A stretch of 64,000 nucleotides of DNA, taken from the NCBI GenBank assembly GCA_965655865.1, contig CBFHJJ010000004.1:1-64000 (forward strand), read 5' to 3'. This document shows positions 18,569-28,189 of the stretch, piece after piece (positions within the stretch are counted from its first letter, which is position 1; each line of letters begins with the position of its first letter). The notes under the pieces are model-generated. The model made no database searches. It saw nothing but the letters and a program-made list of their open reading frames with translations, and was not told the origin of the DNA. The translations under genes were made by a program, and so were the position numbers. The stretch comes from MAG-121220-bin8 sp965655865 (GTDB lineage: Bacteria; Bacteroidota; Bacteroidia; Flavobacteriales; Flavobacteriaceae).

Positions 18569-19471
18569 ATGAAGTGGGAAAAATTAATAAAAGAATTTAA
18601 AAACTATTTGATAATTGAAAGGAATTTATCAAAAAATACAGTTGACAGTTATTTGTTTGATATTGAAAAATTAAAATCATTTTTAAATTTTCAGAAATCA
18701 AAAATTAACCCTCTTAAAATCAATGAATTAATAGCTAAAGAATTTGTATATCAAATTTCAAAAAAAGTAAAATCATCTACTCAAGCTAGAATAATTTCTG
18801 GGATTAAAAGGTTTTATGATTATATTATTTTAGAAGAATTAATAGATGAAAATCCATTTCAAAATATAGAAACACCTAAAATTGGGACTAAACTCCCAGT
18901 TACACTTACTACTGAAGAAATAGATAAAATAATAAACAGTATAGATTCTAAGTCTAAAAATAAACTTAGAAATACCGCACTTCTTGAGGTTCTTTACAGT
19001 TGTGGACTTAGAGTGTCTGAGCTTATAACATTAAAAATTTCTGATTTGTTTTTAAAAGAATCGTTAGTTAAAGTGACCGGAAAAGGAAATAAAGAAAGGT
19101 TTGTTCCTATTAGTAATGAAGCAAAAAATTATATTGAAAATTATATTATTCAAAAAAGAAATTCACAAAAAATTAAAAAAGGGCATGAGGACACTTTATT
19201 TATTAATGAAAGAGGAAGTGGACTAAGTAGGGTTATGATCTATTTAATCATAAAAGGTTTAAATAAAAAAGCAGATATAAAGAAAAAGATAGGTCCGCAT
19301 ACATTTAGACATTCATTTGCAACGCACCTATTGGAAAACGGTGCTGATCTAATTACTATTCAAAATATGTTAGGACATGAAAATGTAGTAACAACTGAAC
19401 GCTATTTACATGTAAATAAAAAGCATCTTTTCGAGTCAATGAGTAAATTTCACCCGAGAAATAATATGTGA
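18569..19471 (+). CDS. xerD: Tyrosine site-specific recombinase, XerD type
   Basis: XerC/D recombinases resolve chromosome dimers at dif. The SAM-like core-binding domain occupies residues 1-90 and the catalytic domain follows with the full set: Arg148 (CGLRVSEL), Lys172 (GKGNKER), His244 and Arg247 (HTFRHSFATHLL), His270 (LGHENV) and nucleophile Tyr279 (ERYLHV). The 300-residue size is typical of a chromosomal Xer protein, and it lies in a housekeeping context next to aroQ, so it is unlikely to be an integrase of a mobile element. No att-like repeats flank it. Confidence 0.95.
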   Translation: MKWEKLIKEFKNYLIIERNLSKNTVDSYLFDIEKLKSFLNFQKSKINPLKINELIAKEFVYQISKKVKSSTQARIISGIKRFYDYIILEELIDENPFQNIETPKIGTKLPVTLTTEEIDKIINSIDSKSKNKLRNTALLEVLYSCGLRVSELITLKISDLFLKESLVKVTGKGNKERFVPISNEAKNYIENYIIQKRNSQKIKKGHEDTLFINERGSGLSRVMIYLIIKGLNKKADIKKKIGPHTFRHSFATHLLENGADLITIQNMLGHENVVTTERYLHVNKKHLFESMSKFHPRNNM

Positions 19472-19472
19472 G

Positions 19473-20177
19473 TTAATTTCTTACAATTAATCGAAAACCT
19501 TCACCATGAATATTTTCAATTTCTAGCTTACTATCTTTTTGTAAATATTTTCTGATTTTAGCAATATAAACATCCATACTTCTAGATGTGAAATAATTAT
19601 CATCATTCCAAATCTTTATAAGAGCAAGCTCGCGAGGCATTAAATCATTTAAATAATTTAATAGCAACTTTAATAATTCATTTTCTTTAGGTGACAGTTT
19701 AACATCTTCTTCATTCTTATACTTTAGAATCCTAAGTTTAGAATTAAAAGTAAAATCAGAAAACTCATAAAGAAATTTAACTTTACTGTCGGATTTAGAT
19801 ATTTTTTTTCTTTTAAAAATTGATTTAATTTTTAATAAAAGAATGTCGGAATCAAATGGTTTTGTTAAATAATCATCAGCACCCAACTTATATCCTTTTA
19901 AAACATCATCTTTTAATGTTTTAGCAGTTAAAAAAAACAAAGGAACCTCATTGTTTAAATCTCTAATTTCTTTAGCTAAGGTAAATCCATCTTTAAATGG
20001 CAACATAACATCGAGAATACATAATCCAAAACTATTTTTTTTAAATTTTTCAAGTCCTTCAATACCATTTTTTGCCAGAGTAACATTGTAAGAATGCAAC
20101 TTCAAAAAATCATTAAGGATAGCGCCAAAATTTACATCGTCCTCAACAAGTAAGATATTTTTCTCATTATTTTTCAT
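19473..20177 (-). CDS. OmpR-family response regulator (RprY-like)
   Basis: The receiver domain (residues 1-120) has the acidic pocket VEDD, the phosphorylation site Asp56 in CILDVMLP, and the switch residues in FFLTAKT. A C-terminal winged-helix DNA-binding domain starts near residue 135 (LSPKENELLKLLLNY) and ends in the typical AKIRKYLQ..IENIHGEGFRL wing. It overlaps its kinase gene by 4 nt. The pair resembles RprX/RprY of Bacteroidota, which is known family knowledge; target genes cannot be deduced here. It is the last gene of the 11-gene minus-strand run. Confidence 0.93.
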   Translation of the reverse strand: MKNNEKNILLVEDDVNFGAILNDFLKLHSYNVTLAKNGIEGLEKFKKNSFGLCILDVMLPFKDGFTLAKEIRDLNNEVPLFFLTAKTLKDDVLKGYKLGADDYLTKPFDSDILLLKIKSIFKRKKISKSDSKVKFLYEFSDFTFNSKLRILKYKNEEDVKLSPKENELLKLLLNYLNDLMPRELALIKIWNDDNYFTSRSMDVYIAKIRKYLQKDSKLEIENIHGEGFRLIVRN

Positions 20178-21763
20178 GTTATTTTAATATTTAAAGGGAA
20201 TTTTATTGTAAAAGTACTGCCCTTATCCAGCATACTATCAACATTAATTGTACCAAAGTGAAGGTCAACTATTTTTTTTACATATGATAAACCCAGACCA
20301 TGACCTTTAACATTGTGAATATTACCCTTAGTTTCTCGATAAAATTTATCAAAAATCTTTTCTTTTACATCATTACTCATTCCCATTCCTTTATCCGAAA
20401 TTTTAATTAAAATATAATCTGCTTCATTAAAAGTAGAAACATTTATTAATGGTAAATCAGTAGAATATTTAATTGAATTCTCTAAAATGTTAACAATAAC
20501 ATTTACCAAGTCTTCATGAGATCCCAATACACTTAATCGATTAGCTTTTAGCTCATTTATAATTGTAGCATTTCTATTTTTAAATAACAATTTTAAATGA
20601 ACAAATGATTCTTCAATTATATCATGAATATTACAATTAGTTTTTTTTATTATATTTTCTTTTTTTTCTAACTGAGAAATTCTCAAAACATTTTCAACCT
20701 GATTATTCATTCTATCATTTTCATCTTTAATCATCTTTAGATATTGTGATCTTTTTTTAATATCATTTCTAACATTTACATTTTCAATTGCGTCAATAGC
20801 TAATTTTATGGTTGCAATTGGAGTTTTAAACTCGTGAGTCATATTATTAATAAAATCAGATTTAATTTCAGAAACTTTTTTTTGTTTTAAAATTTGAAAT
20901 ATAGTAGATGCGAAAGTTATGATAATTGCTAAAGTAAAAAGTAATGAAAGTAAAATCAAAGTAGTCAAAGATGATCTTAAAAAAAATTTTCTTTCAGGAA
21001 AAGCAATAACTAACTCAAATTCACTATTACCATTTTCATTTACAAATAAAGGGGATTTATATTTTCTTAAACCCTCTAAATTAGTATAACTGTCAGAACC
21101 AACTTTAGTTGCAAAAGATCCATTAAAAACTCTATATTGGAAAGGAATATCAATATCTCTATCTCTTAATTCTCTTTGTAAAAGTAGTTCTAGTTCAATA
21201 TTAGTTAGTCTTCTATGAATTGGTTTCAAAGATGCTAATTCCATAAAAATTGATGCATACTTTGCTTTATCCATTAAAGACAATCTTTCAACTCTTTGCA
21301 ATCTTTCAATAGAACTCATGTTTTGCATTTCTCTATCAAACGCTTCATCAATAATAGTAGTTGTTTTTATACCTTTATAATCAATAATAGATGAAGAATC
21401 TAAAGATTCTTGATCGAAGAGCTTCGCAGAAACGTTATAATCTTCTTCCAAAATTCCATGAGAATAAATGTAAGTTTGGTTTGTATTTTCATTTCTATCT
21501 ACAAACTTAAAAACAGCACTGAGTTGCGATTCTTTAGGTGAACCTATACTATCAATTAACTTTTGATAAACTGCAAGATAATCTCTCATTTCTCTGCTTT
21601 GAATTTGTTCAGAAACAGATTTTAATGCTTGATTAATATTTAATGAGAATTGTCTTTCTTTATTATCAAGAGTAGTTTTAATCCAAAACCCTTGTACAAA
21701 AATTATTCCGACTAAAGCAATAGTCATAATTGCAATAAGAGGATAGAATATCTTTTTGTTCAT
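20174..21763 (-). CDS. Sensor histidine kinase (RprX-like)
   Basis: This 529-residue inner-membrane kinase has one transmembrane segment at about residues 7-27, a periplasmic sensor region of about 235 residues, and a second segment at about 265-290. The HisKA phospho-acceptor is His310 in NNMTHEFKTPIA. The HATPase domain shows the N box NILENSIKYS, G1 SDKGMGMS and G2 GHGLGLSYVKK. There is no HAMP domain. The sensor region has no domain I can name. It is co-transcribed with the response regulator (4-nt overlap) and follows coaE by 7 nt. Confidence 0.93.
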   Translation of the reverse strand: MNKKIFYPLIAIMTIALVGIIFVQGFWIKTTLDNKERQFSLNINQALKSVSEQIQSREMRDYLAVYQKLIDSIGSPKESQLSAVFKFVDRNENTNQTYIYSHGILEEDYNVSAKLFDQESLDSSSIIDYKGIKTTTIIDEAFDREMQNMSSIERLQRVERLSLMDKAKYASIFMELASLKPIHRRLTNIELELLLQRELRDRDIDIPFQYRVFNGSFATKVGSDSYTNLEGLRKYKSPLFVNENGNSEFELVIAFPERKFFLRSSLTTLILLSLLFTLAIIITFASTIFQILKQKKVSEIKSDFINNMTHEFKTPIATIKLAIDAIENVNVRNDIKKRSQYLKMIKDENDRMNNQVENVLRISQLEKKENIIKKTNCNIHDIIEESFVHLKLLFKNRNATIINELKANRLSVLGSHEDLVNVIVNILENSIKYSTDLPLINVSTFNEADYILIKISDKGMGMSNDVKEKIFDKFYRETKGNIHNVKGHGLGLSYVKKIVDLHFGTINVDSMLDKGSTFTIKFPLNIKIT

Positions 21764-21770
21764 AAATTAA

Positions 21771-22358
21771 TTAAACAAAAATAGAATTAAAATGATTAAT
21801 TAATGATAAAACTATTTTTTGGTTTTCTTTCTCTGAGCTATTTTTAAAAACATAATCAGCTAATGGTATTTTTTTTTTATCAGTCCATTGATTGTTTATT
21901 TTTAGCAAAACTTCATCTTTTTTAATATTATCTCTTTTAATAATTCTTTCAATTCTTAAATTGAGATCAGACGTAACTAAAATGTTGTAATCATTCGATT
22001 TATAAGATCCAGATTCAAAAACTAATGCAGATTCGTAGATAACATAATCATTATTTAATCTGCTTTTCCATTGATTAAAATCATTAAAAACCTCAGGATG
22101 AACAATAGAATTTATTTTATTTAATGCAATTGAGTCATTAAAAATCAAATTTGAAATATATTTTTTGTTCAATAAACCGTTAGAATAAATAGATAAACCA
22201 AAACTTTCAATTAATTTTGATTTTAGTTTTTTTGAACTAATCATTAAGTTTTTTGCACTTAAATCTGAATCATAAACTGGAACAGATTTCCTTTTAAATT
22301 CTTTTGCTATTGTTGATTTCCCTGAACCAATACCACCTGTAAGACCAATTATTTTCAT
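21771..22358 (-). CDS. coaE: Dephospho-CoA kinase
   Basis: CoaE phosphorylates dephospho-CoA in the last step of CoA synthesis. The N-terminal GLTGGIGSGKST is the family P-loop and VYDSDLSAKNL the substrate-binding aspartate block. At 195 residues it is of normal length, with a divergent C-terminus. It stands between fabI (35 nt upstream) and the sensor kinase (7 nt downstream) in the long minus-strand run that also holds coaBC. Confidence 0.95.
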   Translation of the reverse strand: MKIIGLTGGIGSGKSTIAKEFKRKSVPVYDSDLSAKNLMISSKKLKSKLIESFGLSIYSNGLLNKKYISNLIFNDSIALNKINSIVHPEVFNDFNQWKSRLNNDYVIYESALVFESGSYKSNDYNILVTSDLNLRIERIIKRDNIKKDEVLLKINNQWTDKKKIPLADYVFKNSSEKENQKIVLSLINHFNSIFV

Positions 22359-22393
22359 AATTTTTACAAAAATTAACTGAGGTTTTAAATAAA

Positions 22394-23218
22394 CTAATCT
22401 TTGTTTATAGAAGAGACTATATCAATAATTTCTTGACTTACTCCTACATTAGAAAAACCTCCATCATTATACAAATTCTGAAGTGTCACTCTCTTAGTTA
22501 AATCTGAAAAAAGAGTTACCGTATAATTAGCACAATCCAGAGCAGTAGCATTTCCGAGAGGAGACATTTTTTCAGCATAAGTAATAAAACCATCAAATCC
22601 TGTAACCCCTTTTCCAGCTGTAGTAGGCGTTGGGGATTGAGAAATAGTATTTACTCTTACATTTTTTTCTTTACCAAAAAAATACCCAAAACTTCTAGCA
22701 ATTGACTCTAAATAAGCCTTATTATCTGCCATATCATTGTAATTAGGAAATACTCTTTGAGCAGCCATGTATGAAAGAGCGACAATACTAGACCATTCAT
22801 TCATTGCATCAAGTTTATATAGACTCTGTAACAACTTATGAAAAGAAACTGCTGACACATCCCATCCTTTACTAGTCCAATCGTGATTTAAATCAGTATA
22901 ATGTTTTCCCTTTCTAACGTTTACGGACATACCTATTGAATGAAGAACAAAATCAATTTTACCTCCAAACGTTTTCATAGCTTCGTTAATAAGGTTTTCT
23001 AAATCTTCAATTTTAGTTGCGTCTGCTGCAATAAGTTTAGAATTTGTCTTTTTAGCAAGTTGATCTACATTTCCCATTCTAAGCGCGATGGGCGCGTTAG
23101 TCAAAATAAATTCTCCACCTTCTTCAAAAACTCTTTCAGCTGTTTTCCAAGCGATTGAATTCTCGTCTAAAGCACCAAAGATTATACCTTTCTTTCCTTT
23201 TAACAGATTGTATGACAT
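22394..23218 (-). CDS. fabI: Enoyl-[acyl-carrier-protein] reductase (NADH)
   Basis: FabI performs the last reduction of each fatty-acid elongation cycle. The SDR fold is recognisable by the start LLKGKKGIIFGALDENSIAW, the HSIGMS block and the catalytic Tyr-x6-Lys in YNDMADNKAYLES. I start it at 23218 (MSYNLLKGKKG), giving 274 residues. An in-frame ATG at 23266 exists, but it would add 16 hydrophobic residues with no family counterpart and would overlap recN. It lies between recN and coaE in the same run. Confidence 0.95.
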   Translation of the reverse strand: MSYNLLKGKKGIIFGALDENSIAWKTAERVFEEGGEFILTNAPIALRMGNVDQLAKKTNSKLIAADATKIEDLENLINEAMKTFGGKIDFVLHSIGMSVNVRKGKHYTDLNHDWTSKGWDVSAVSFHKLLQSLYKLDAMNEWSSIVALSYMAAQRVFPNYNDMADNKAYLESIARSFGYFFGKEKNVRVNTISQSPTPTTAGKGVTGFDGFITYAEKMSPLGNATALDCANYTVTLFSDLTKRVTLQNLYNDGGFSNVGVSQEIIDIVSSINKD

Positions 23219-23243
23219 ATAAATAATTTGTGCAAATATAATA

Positions 23244-24896
23244 CTAATTAAGTAACTCTTTAGCATGTAATATTGCTGAATCAGACATTAAGTCGCCAGC
23301 AAGCATTTTAGCAATTTCGTCTATTCGTTCTTTATTACTTAGCTTTTTTACCATTGTTGATGTAGAACTCAGATTATTGTGTTTATAAACTTTCAGTTGG
23401 TAATCTCCTTTAGCTGCTACTTGAGGCAGGTGTGTTATTGCAATAATTTGCATTTTAGAACTCATTTCAAGCATCATATTAGCCATGGCATTAGACATTT
23501 CACCAGAAACACCAGAATCAATTTCATCAAAAATCATAGTAGGTAGATTTAAATGTTTCGATAGAATAGATTTAATTGACAGCAAAATTCTAGATAATTC
23601 ACCACCAGAAGCAATTTTAAATAACGGAGCGTATTTAATTCCTTTATTAGCAGAAAACAAAACCTCGATTTGATCAGATCCAAATCTGTTAAATTCATCC
23701 AACTCAGAAATTTTAAAGTCAAATGACGCATTCTTCATTCCTAAATCAATTAATAAAGATTCTAATTGTAATTTAAGCTTAGGAACTATTTTTTTTCTTG
23801 AAATTGAAATTTTCTTAGATAGTTCTTTTAAATAGTTTTTTTTCTTTCTGATTTTTTTATCAAGTTCGTCAATATTTATTTCAACAGTACCTGATTCATC
23901 TAATTTACTTTTAAGATTTTGTTGTTTAATCAATAAATCACTTATTGAATTTACAGAATGTTTCTTCTGTAAATTATAGATATTATTAAGTCTTGATTCA
24001 AATTTTTCTATCTCAGAATAATCGTTATTAAAATCAAAAGACGGGTTATTTAGTTCGGATTTAATATCATTTAACTCAATTAAAAGACTATCTAAACGAT
24101 CTTTAATTGAAGAAAAATTACTGGAAAATTTTGATATATTGTTTAAAATTGAATTTAATGAATATATCTTATTTTCAATACTATCTTCAGAATTATATAA
24201 AATTTGATCAATTTGAGAAAATGATGATTTAAGTTCTTCAGAATTTTTATAAAGTTTTAATTTATTTTCAATAATATCTTGCTCGTCAGAAACTAAATTA
24301 GCATCACTAAGTTCGTTATATAAATACAATAGATAGTCATTATCATTTTGTAAACTTGTATTTAATCTTGTTAATTTATCTAACTCTATCTTTAATTCTC
24401 TATAATTGACTAAGGTTTGGTTAAAATTCTTTACTATTAACTGTTGTTCAGCTAAATTATCAATTAGTGAATAAAAAAAAGAGTTGTTAGAACTAGCTAA
24501 AGTTTGATGCTGGGTATGTATATCAACAAGCTTTTCTCCAATAATTTTTAAAAGATCTAAGTTTACAGGTGAATCGTTAATAAATGACCTGGACTTACCG
24601 TTTGGAAGAATTTCTCTTCTTAATATGGCTTGATCAAAATAATCAATATTATTATCAATAAATAAATTTCTAATATTAAAACATGATAAATTAAATTCTG
24701 CTTCTAAAACACATTTTAAGTTAGGATTTTTTAATAAGTTTTGACCAGCTCTCTTGCCGATAATCAAGGATAATGCACTTAACAAAATGGACTTGCCTGA
24801 ACCAGTATCACCTGTTACAGTCGTGAAACCAGTTGAAAAATCAATTTCAACTTTTTCAATTAAAGTAAAATTTTTAATTAAAATTTTGGTTATCAC
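23244..24896 (-). CDS. recN: DNA repair protein RecN
   Basis: RecN is an SMC-like ATPase that holds DNA ends in recombinational double-strand-break repair. Walker A GDTGSGKS is at residues 29-36; a long coiled-coil-rich centre (about residues 155-360) follows; the C-terminal half has the ABC signature ASGGELSRILLSIK and Walker B MIFDEIDSGVSGEM. Length is 550 residues, as expected. It follows the porD gene by 32 nt. Confidence 0.97.
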   Translation of the reverse strand: MITKILIKNFTLIEKVEIDFSTGFTTVTGDTGSGKSILLSALSLIIGKRAGQNLLKNPNLKCVLEAEFNLSCFNIRNLFIDNNIDYFDQAILRREILPNGKSRSFINDSPVNLDLLKIIGEKLVDIHTQHQTLASSNNSFFYSLIDNLAEQQLIVKNFNQTLVNYRELKIELDKLTRLNTSLQNDNDYLLYLYNELSDANLVSDEQDIIENKLKLYKNSEELKSSFSQIDQILYNSEDSIENKIYSLNSILNNISKFSSNFSSIKDRLDSLLIELNDIKSELNNPSFDFNNDYSEIEKFESRLNNIYNLQKKHSVNSISDLLIKQQNLKSKLDESGTVEINIDELDKKIRKKKNYLKELSKKISISRKKIVPKLKLQLESLLIDLGMKNASFDFKISELDEFNRFGSDQIEVLFSANKGIKYAPLFKIASGGELSRILLSIKSILSKHLNLPTMIFDEIDSGVSGEMSNAMANMMLEMSSKMQIIAITHLPQVAAKGDYQLKVYKHNNLSSTSTMVKKLSNKERIDEIAKMLAGDLMSDSAILHAKELLN

Positions 24897-24928
24897 AGTT
24901 TTTTGATTTAAATATTAAATTAACAAAA

Positions 24929-25822
24929 TTATCTAATACTATTCCATTTATTCGATAAGAAAGGAGAAAGATAATTTAAATCTGAAACTAAATTAGACAC
25001 ATCAAAAAATGATCCTCCAGAATAAATATCTTTAATTTCATCTGATTTTGAATCAAATAATATTTTTATTAAAATCGAATTAGGATTTCTCCGCTGAAGT
25101 GATTTTAAGGATGAAATCGAAGTAGCAATATTTGTTTTTGCTGATAAAATATCAGAATACATTAGATCCAATCCATTAACGTGATAGTTAAATAAAAAAT
25201 TAAAAAATTCATTCGAGTCATTTGAAGTTAAATATTCAATTAGCCAAAACTTATTTAATTTTCCTCCGTTGTGAGAAGAATTCCATCCTGAAATATTACT
25301 TTGATTAGCATAATTTAAAATATTTTTAGAAATATCATAAAAATAATTTCCAGAATTCAGCACAAATGAATCGTGATCAATTCCAATTATAATATTTATA
25401 TAAAAAGCTAACAATGAAGATATTTTTGATTCGAACTGATTATCTTTGTATATAATAGGCTCGTATTCAACATAATCAAACTGAAAGTTCTTTTCTACAT
25501 AATTAAAAATAGGCGTAGAATATGAAGAATTGAATACAGGCCTTGAAGCTTGAAATTCAATGTTTGCTGTATAACTATTGTTTGAATAACTCGTTACAGA
25601 AAATAAAATATTTAAATTAACTTTTTCAAATTCAGAATAATTAAAATTTGACCAGCTTGAATTGTTTATGAAATTTAATAAGGAAATTTCTAAATTTTTA
25701 AAAACAGAACTATTAGTTTGATTAATAGACTCTGAGTTAACAATAATTTTAGCGTTTATTTCTTGTGAATAGGAAAAATATGTAGAAAAAAATATTATTA
25801 AAATAAGACAGGTTCTTTTCAT
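24929..25822 (-). CDS. porD: DUF4835 family protein, PorD-like (type IX secretion)
   Basis: A 297-residue exported protein with a signal peptide ending near residue 19 (FSYSQ). The stretch SRPVFNSSYSTPIFNYVEKNFQF with nearby FESKISSLLAFYINIIIGID is characteristic of the DUF4835 family, which is annotated as PorD, a component linked to the Bacteroidota type IX secretion system. Its exact role is not established. It overlaps coaBC by 4 nt; this coaBC-DUF4835-recN order is one I recall from other Flavobacteriia. No other T9SS gene is in the window. Confidence 0.88.
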   Translation of the reverse strand: MKRTCLILIIFFSTYFSYSQEINAKIIVNSESINQTNSSVFKNLEISLLNFINNSSWSNFNYSEFEKVNLNILFSVTSYSNNSYTANIEFQASRPVFNSSYSTPIFNYVEKNFQFDYVEYEPIIYKDNQFESKISSLLAFYINIIIGIDHDSFVLNSGNYFYDISKNILNYANQSNISGWNSSHNGGKLNKFWLIEYLTSNDSNEFFNFLFNYHVNGLDLMYSDILSAKTNIATSISSLKSLQRRNPNSILIKILFDSKSDEIKDIYSGGSFFDVSNLVSDLNYLSPFLSNKWNSIR

Positions 25823-27033
25823 AAAAAATTTTTAATTAATTCATTAAAAATATCTTTTGAAACATCGATTTTTGATTTTAACTTAAATTTTTTGATTTTT
25901 CCGTTTTTATTTATAAAAGTTACTTTGTTGGTGTCATGTCCAAATCCAGCACCTTTATCGTTTAAAGAATTTAATACTATAGCGTCTAAATTTTTATTTT
26001 TAATTTTTGATAAAGCATTTTGGAATTCGTTATCAGTCTCCAAGGCAAATCCAACCAGAATTTGTTTATTGGATTTATTTTCGCCAAGGTGTTTTAAAAT
26101 ATCTATGTTCTCAACTAAATCAATAGAAAGCAAATCCATACTCTTTTTTTTGATTTTAATTTTTGATCTTCTTTTGGGTTTAAAATCTGAAACTGCTGAG
26201 GAAAGAACTGAAATATCAGATGATTTAAAATGTTTTTTTACTTCTAAAAACATTTCATCTGCAGAAACGACATTAATAACAGAAATATTAGCATCAGTTA
26301 TTTTCAAGCTAGTTGGACCAGTAATTAATACAACTTCAGCACCCAAATTAGCTGCAGTTTTAGCAAGTGAAAATCCCATTTTTCCAGATGAAAAATTGCC
26401 AATAAAACGAACAGCATCAATAGGCTCGTAAGTTGGCCCTGCAGTTATTAATATTTTTTTATTTAATAATTTTAAACTTTTCCTAATATTTTTAATTATA
26501 AAATTTACAATCTCCTCAGGTTCTTTCATTCTGCCTTGTCCCTCTAATCCACTAGCCAAAAATCCTGAATTTACTGGAATATGAATTTTTCCATGACTGA
26601 TTAGCTTTTGAATATTTTCTTGATTAGCTAAATTCTTATGCATATCCAAATCCATAGCTGGAGCAAAATAAACAGGACATTTTGAAGATAAATAAGTAGC
26701 TAATAGTAAATTATCAGCTCTTGCAGAAGCCATTTTAGACAAAGTATTTGATGTAGCTGGAGCAATTAAAAATATATCTGCCCAAAGTGCTAGTTCAACA
26801 TGATTATTCCAAAGTTTATTTTCATCGTTTTTATCAAAAAAATCTGAAATAATAGGTTTATTCGATAATGTTGAAAGTGTTAGTGGAGTTACAAAGTTCT
26901 TTGAACTAGGAGTCATTAAAACTTGAACATGTGCTCCTTGTTTTTTTAAAAGTCTAACTATATATGTTGATTTATAAGCAGCAATACCACCTGTAACTCC
27001 AAGTAATATATTTTTACCACTTAGAATAGACAT
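25819..27033 (-). CDS. coaBC: Bifunctional phosphopantothenoylcysteine decarboxylase / phosphopantothenate-cysteine ligase
   Basis: CoaBC makes 4'-phosphopantetheine from phosphopantothenate and cysteine. The flavoprotein CoaC domain (residues 1 to about 185) has the FMN start LGVTGGIAAYK and active-site His78 (NHVELALWAD). The CoaB domain follows with ITAGPTYEPIDAVRFIGNFSSGKMG. Length is 404 residues, normal. Two residues used by the E. coli enzyme differ: the PxMN motif is PAMD (Asp128), and the active-site cysteine of ACG is Ser161 in LASGLEGQGRM. I recall similar variants in other Bacteroidota but cannot check it here. It lies 2 nt after rpoZ. Confidence 0.96.
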   Translation of the reverse strand: MSILSGKNILLGVTGGIAAYKSTYIVRLLKKQGAHVQVLMTPSSKNFVTPLTLSTLSNKPIISDFFDKNDENKLWNNHVELALWADIFLIAPATSNTLSKMASARADNLLLATYLSSKCPVYFAPAMDLDMHKNLANQENIQKLISHGKIHIPVNSGFLASGLEGQGRMKEPEEIVNFIIKNIRKSLKLLNKKILITAGPTYEPIDAVRFIGNFSSGKMGFSLAKTAANLGAEVVLITGPTSLKITDANISVINVVSADEMFLEVKKHFKSSDISVLSSAVSDFKPKRRSKIKIKKKSMDLLSIDLVENIDILKHLGENKSNKQILVGFALETDNEFQNALSKIKNKNLDAIVLNSLNDKGAGFGHDTNKVTFINKNGKIKKFKLKSKIDVSKDIFNELIKNFL

Positions 27034-27035
27034 TT

Positions 27036-27359
27036 CTATTCTTTAATTTCAGTATTTCTGTAATAAATTTTTTCCTTTAACCAATTTTCAACCGCCATAG
27101 CGTGAGCTTTAGGAAGTTTTTCATAAAATTTAGAAACTTCAATTTGTTCTTTATTTTCAAAAATTTCGTCTAAACTCTCGGTTGGACTAGCAAATTCTTC
27201 TAGTTTATCTAACAATTCTTTTTTAATAGATTCGTTTATTTGAATTGTTCTTTTAGAAATGATTGAAATAGCTTCGTAAATGTTATCGGTTTTAGCATCA
27301 ATAGCATTTCTGTCATAAGTGATAGTTTCTAGTGGTGCATCAGTTTTTTTAAAATCCAT
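27036..27359 (-). CDS. rpoZ: DNA-directed RNA polymerase omega subunit (Rpb6 family)
   Basis: A 107-residue cytoplasmic protein of the RpoZ/Rpb6 family, which helps assemble RNA polymerase. The block NIYEAISIISKRTIQINESIKKELLDKL corresponds to the conserved omega core; the extension after it (FYEKLPKAHAMAVENWLKEKIYYR) is typical of Bacteroidota members. It is placed between bamD (10 nt) and coaBC (2 nt), matching the frequent rpoZ-coaBC linkage in bacteria. Confidence 0.9.
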   Translation of the reverse strand: MDFKKTDAPLETITYDRNAIDAKTDNIYEAISIISKRTIQINESIKKELLDKLEEFASPTESLDEIFENKEQIEVSKFYEKLPKAHAMAVENWLKEKIYYRNTEIKE

Positions 27360-27369
27360 GTTGTTTAAT

Positions 27370-28185
27370 TTACTGTACTGTTATGTTTTTTGCAAATGTA
27401 GTAATTTCTTTGTCTATAAACTCAATCATTTTACTTGATTTGTCAATGTATTTGGTTTCCGGATAGGTGGCCATTAATTCATTATGAATTTTTTTAGCAG
27501 CTTCAAATCTTTCAAATTTCTTAGAGTCTATACTATTTACAGCCAATTCGTAAGATGAATCTAACAGAAAAAACAATGCATCTTCTCTGTATGGAGTACC
27601 TGGATAATCCGAAATAAAGTCATCTAAAACAATTATCGCAGATTTATAATCTCTTATAGTATTAAATTGTTTCGCAATTTCAAAAGCTTTTAACTCTAGT
27701 TTTATTCTTAATTCTTGAACTAAATCATTGGCATCAGACATTTTTTCAGAATTTGGATAAGAATTTATAAATTCCTGAAGTTTGTCAATGGCAGTTAGAG
27801 TTTCTTTTTGATCTAAGCTAAAGACAGGCGAAGTTTTATAATAAGAATAAGCCCCTAAATATGCCGCTTCATCAACTTTTTGGCTAAGTGGGTATGCTTT
27901 TATAAAACTTTCAAATTGATAACCTGCATCAATATACTTTCTAGTATTCAACAATGAATTAGCATAAAAAAAAGTAACTCTTTCAGCTTGTGGTTTACCT
28001 CTATATTGAGATTGAATTTGTTCAAATAATCTGGAAGCTCGTCTGAATTCTTGAGCTTCATAATATTTTTCAGCAACTTCATACTTTAATTTAATATCCT
28101 CACTTTTTAAAACTCTTTGAAACTCGTTACAAGAAGACAAGAATACTAGGAAAAAAATAATTGGTAATTTATTTTTTAAATACAT
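27370..28185 (-). CDS. bamD: Outer membrane protein assembly factor BamD
   Basis: BamD is an outer-membrane lipoprotein of the BAM complex that inserts beta-barrels. The N-terminal signal ends in the lipobox FLSSC, followed by NEFQRVLKS. Tetratricopeptide-like repeats run through the protein (for example YYEAQEFRRASRLFEQ and YQFESFIKAYPLSQKVDEAAY). Length is 271 residues, in the usual range. It lies 31 nt downstream of dapA and upstream of rpoZ. Confidence 0.93.
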   Translation of the reverse strand: MYLKNKLPIIFFLVFLSSCNEFQRVLKSEDIKLKYEVAEKYYEAQEFRRASRLFEQIQSQYRGKPQAERVTFFYANSLLNTRKYIDAGYQFESFIKAYPLSQKVDEAAYLGAYSYYKTSPVFSLDQKETLTAIDKLQEFINSYPNSEKMSDANDLVQELRIKLELKAFEIAKQFNTIRDYKSAIIVLDDFISDYPGTPYREDALFFLLDSSYELAVNSIDSKKFERFEAAKKIHNELMATYPETKYIDKSSKMIEFIDKEITTFAKNITVQ

Positions 28186-28189
28186 CTGG

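Noticed and set aside
18569..19471. The tyrosine recombinase as an integrase of a mobile element
   Set aside because: It has chromosomal XerD length and residues, sits among housekeeping genes, and no att repeats, tRNA junction or phage genes are nearby.
23219..23266. Upstream ATG for fabI adding 16 residues
   Set aside because: The extension has no counterpart in FabI and would overlap recN; the ATG at 23218 fits the family start.
25892..26431. 179-codon open frame antisense to coaBC
   Set aside because: Lies wholly inside coaBC, has no recognisable domain and low-complexity composition; a shadow of the real gene.
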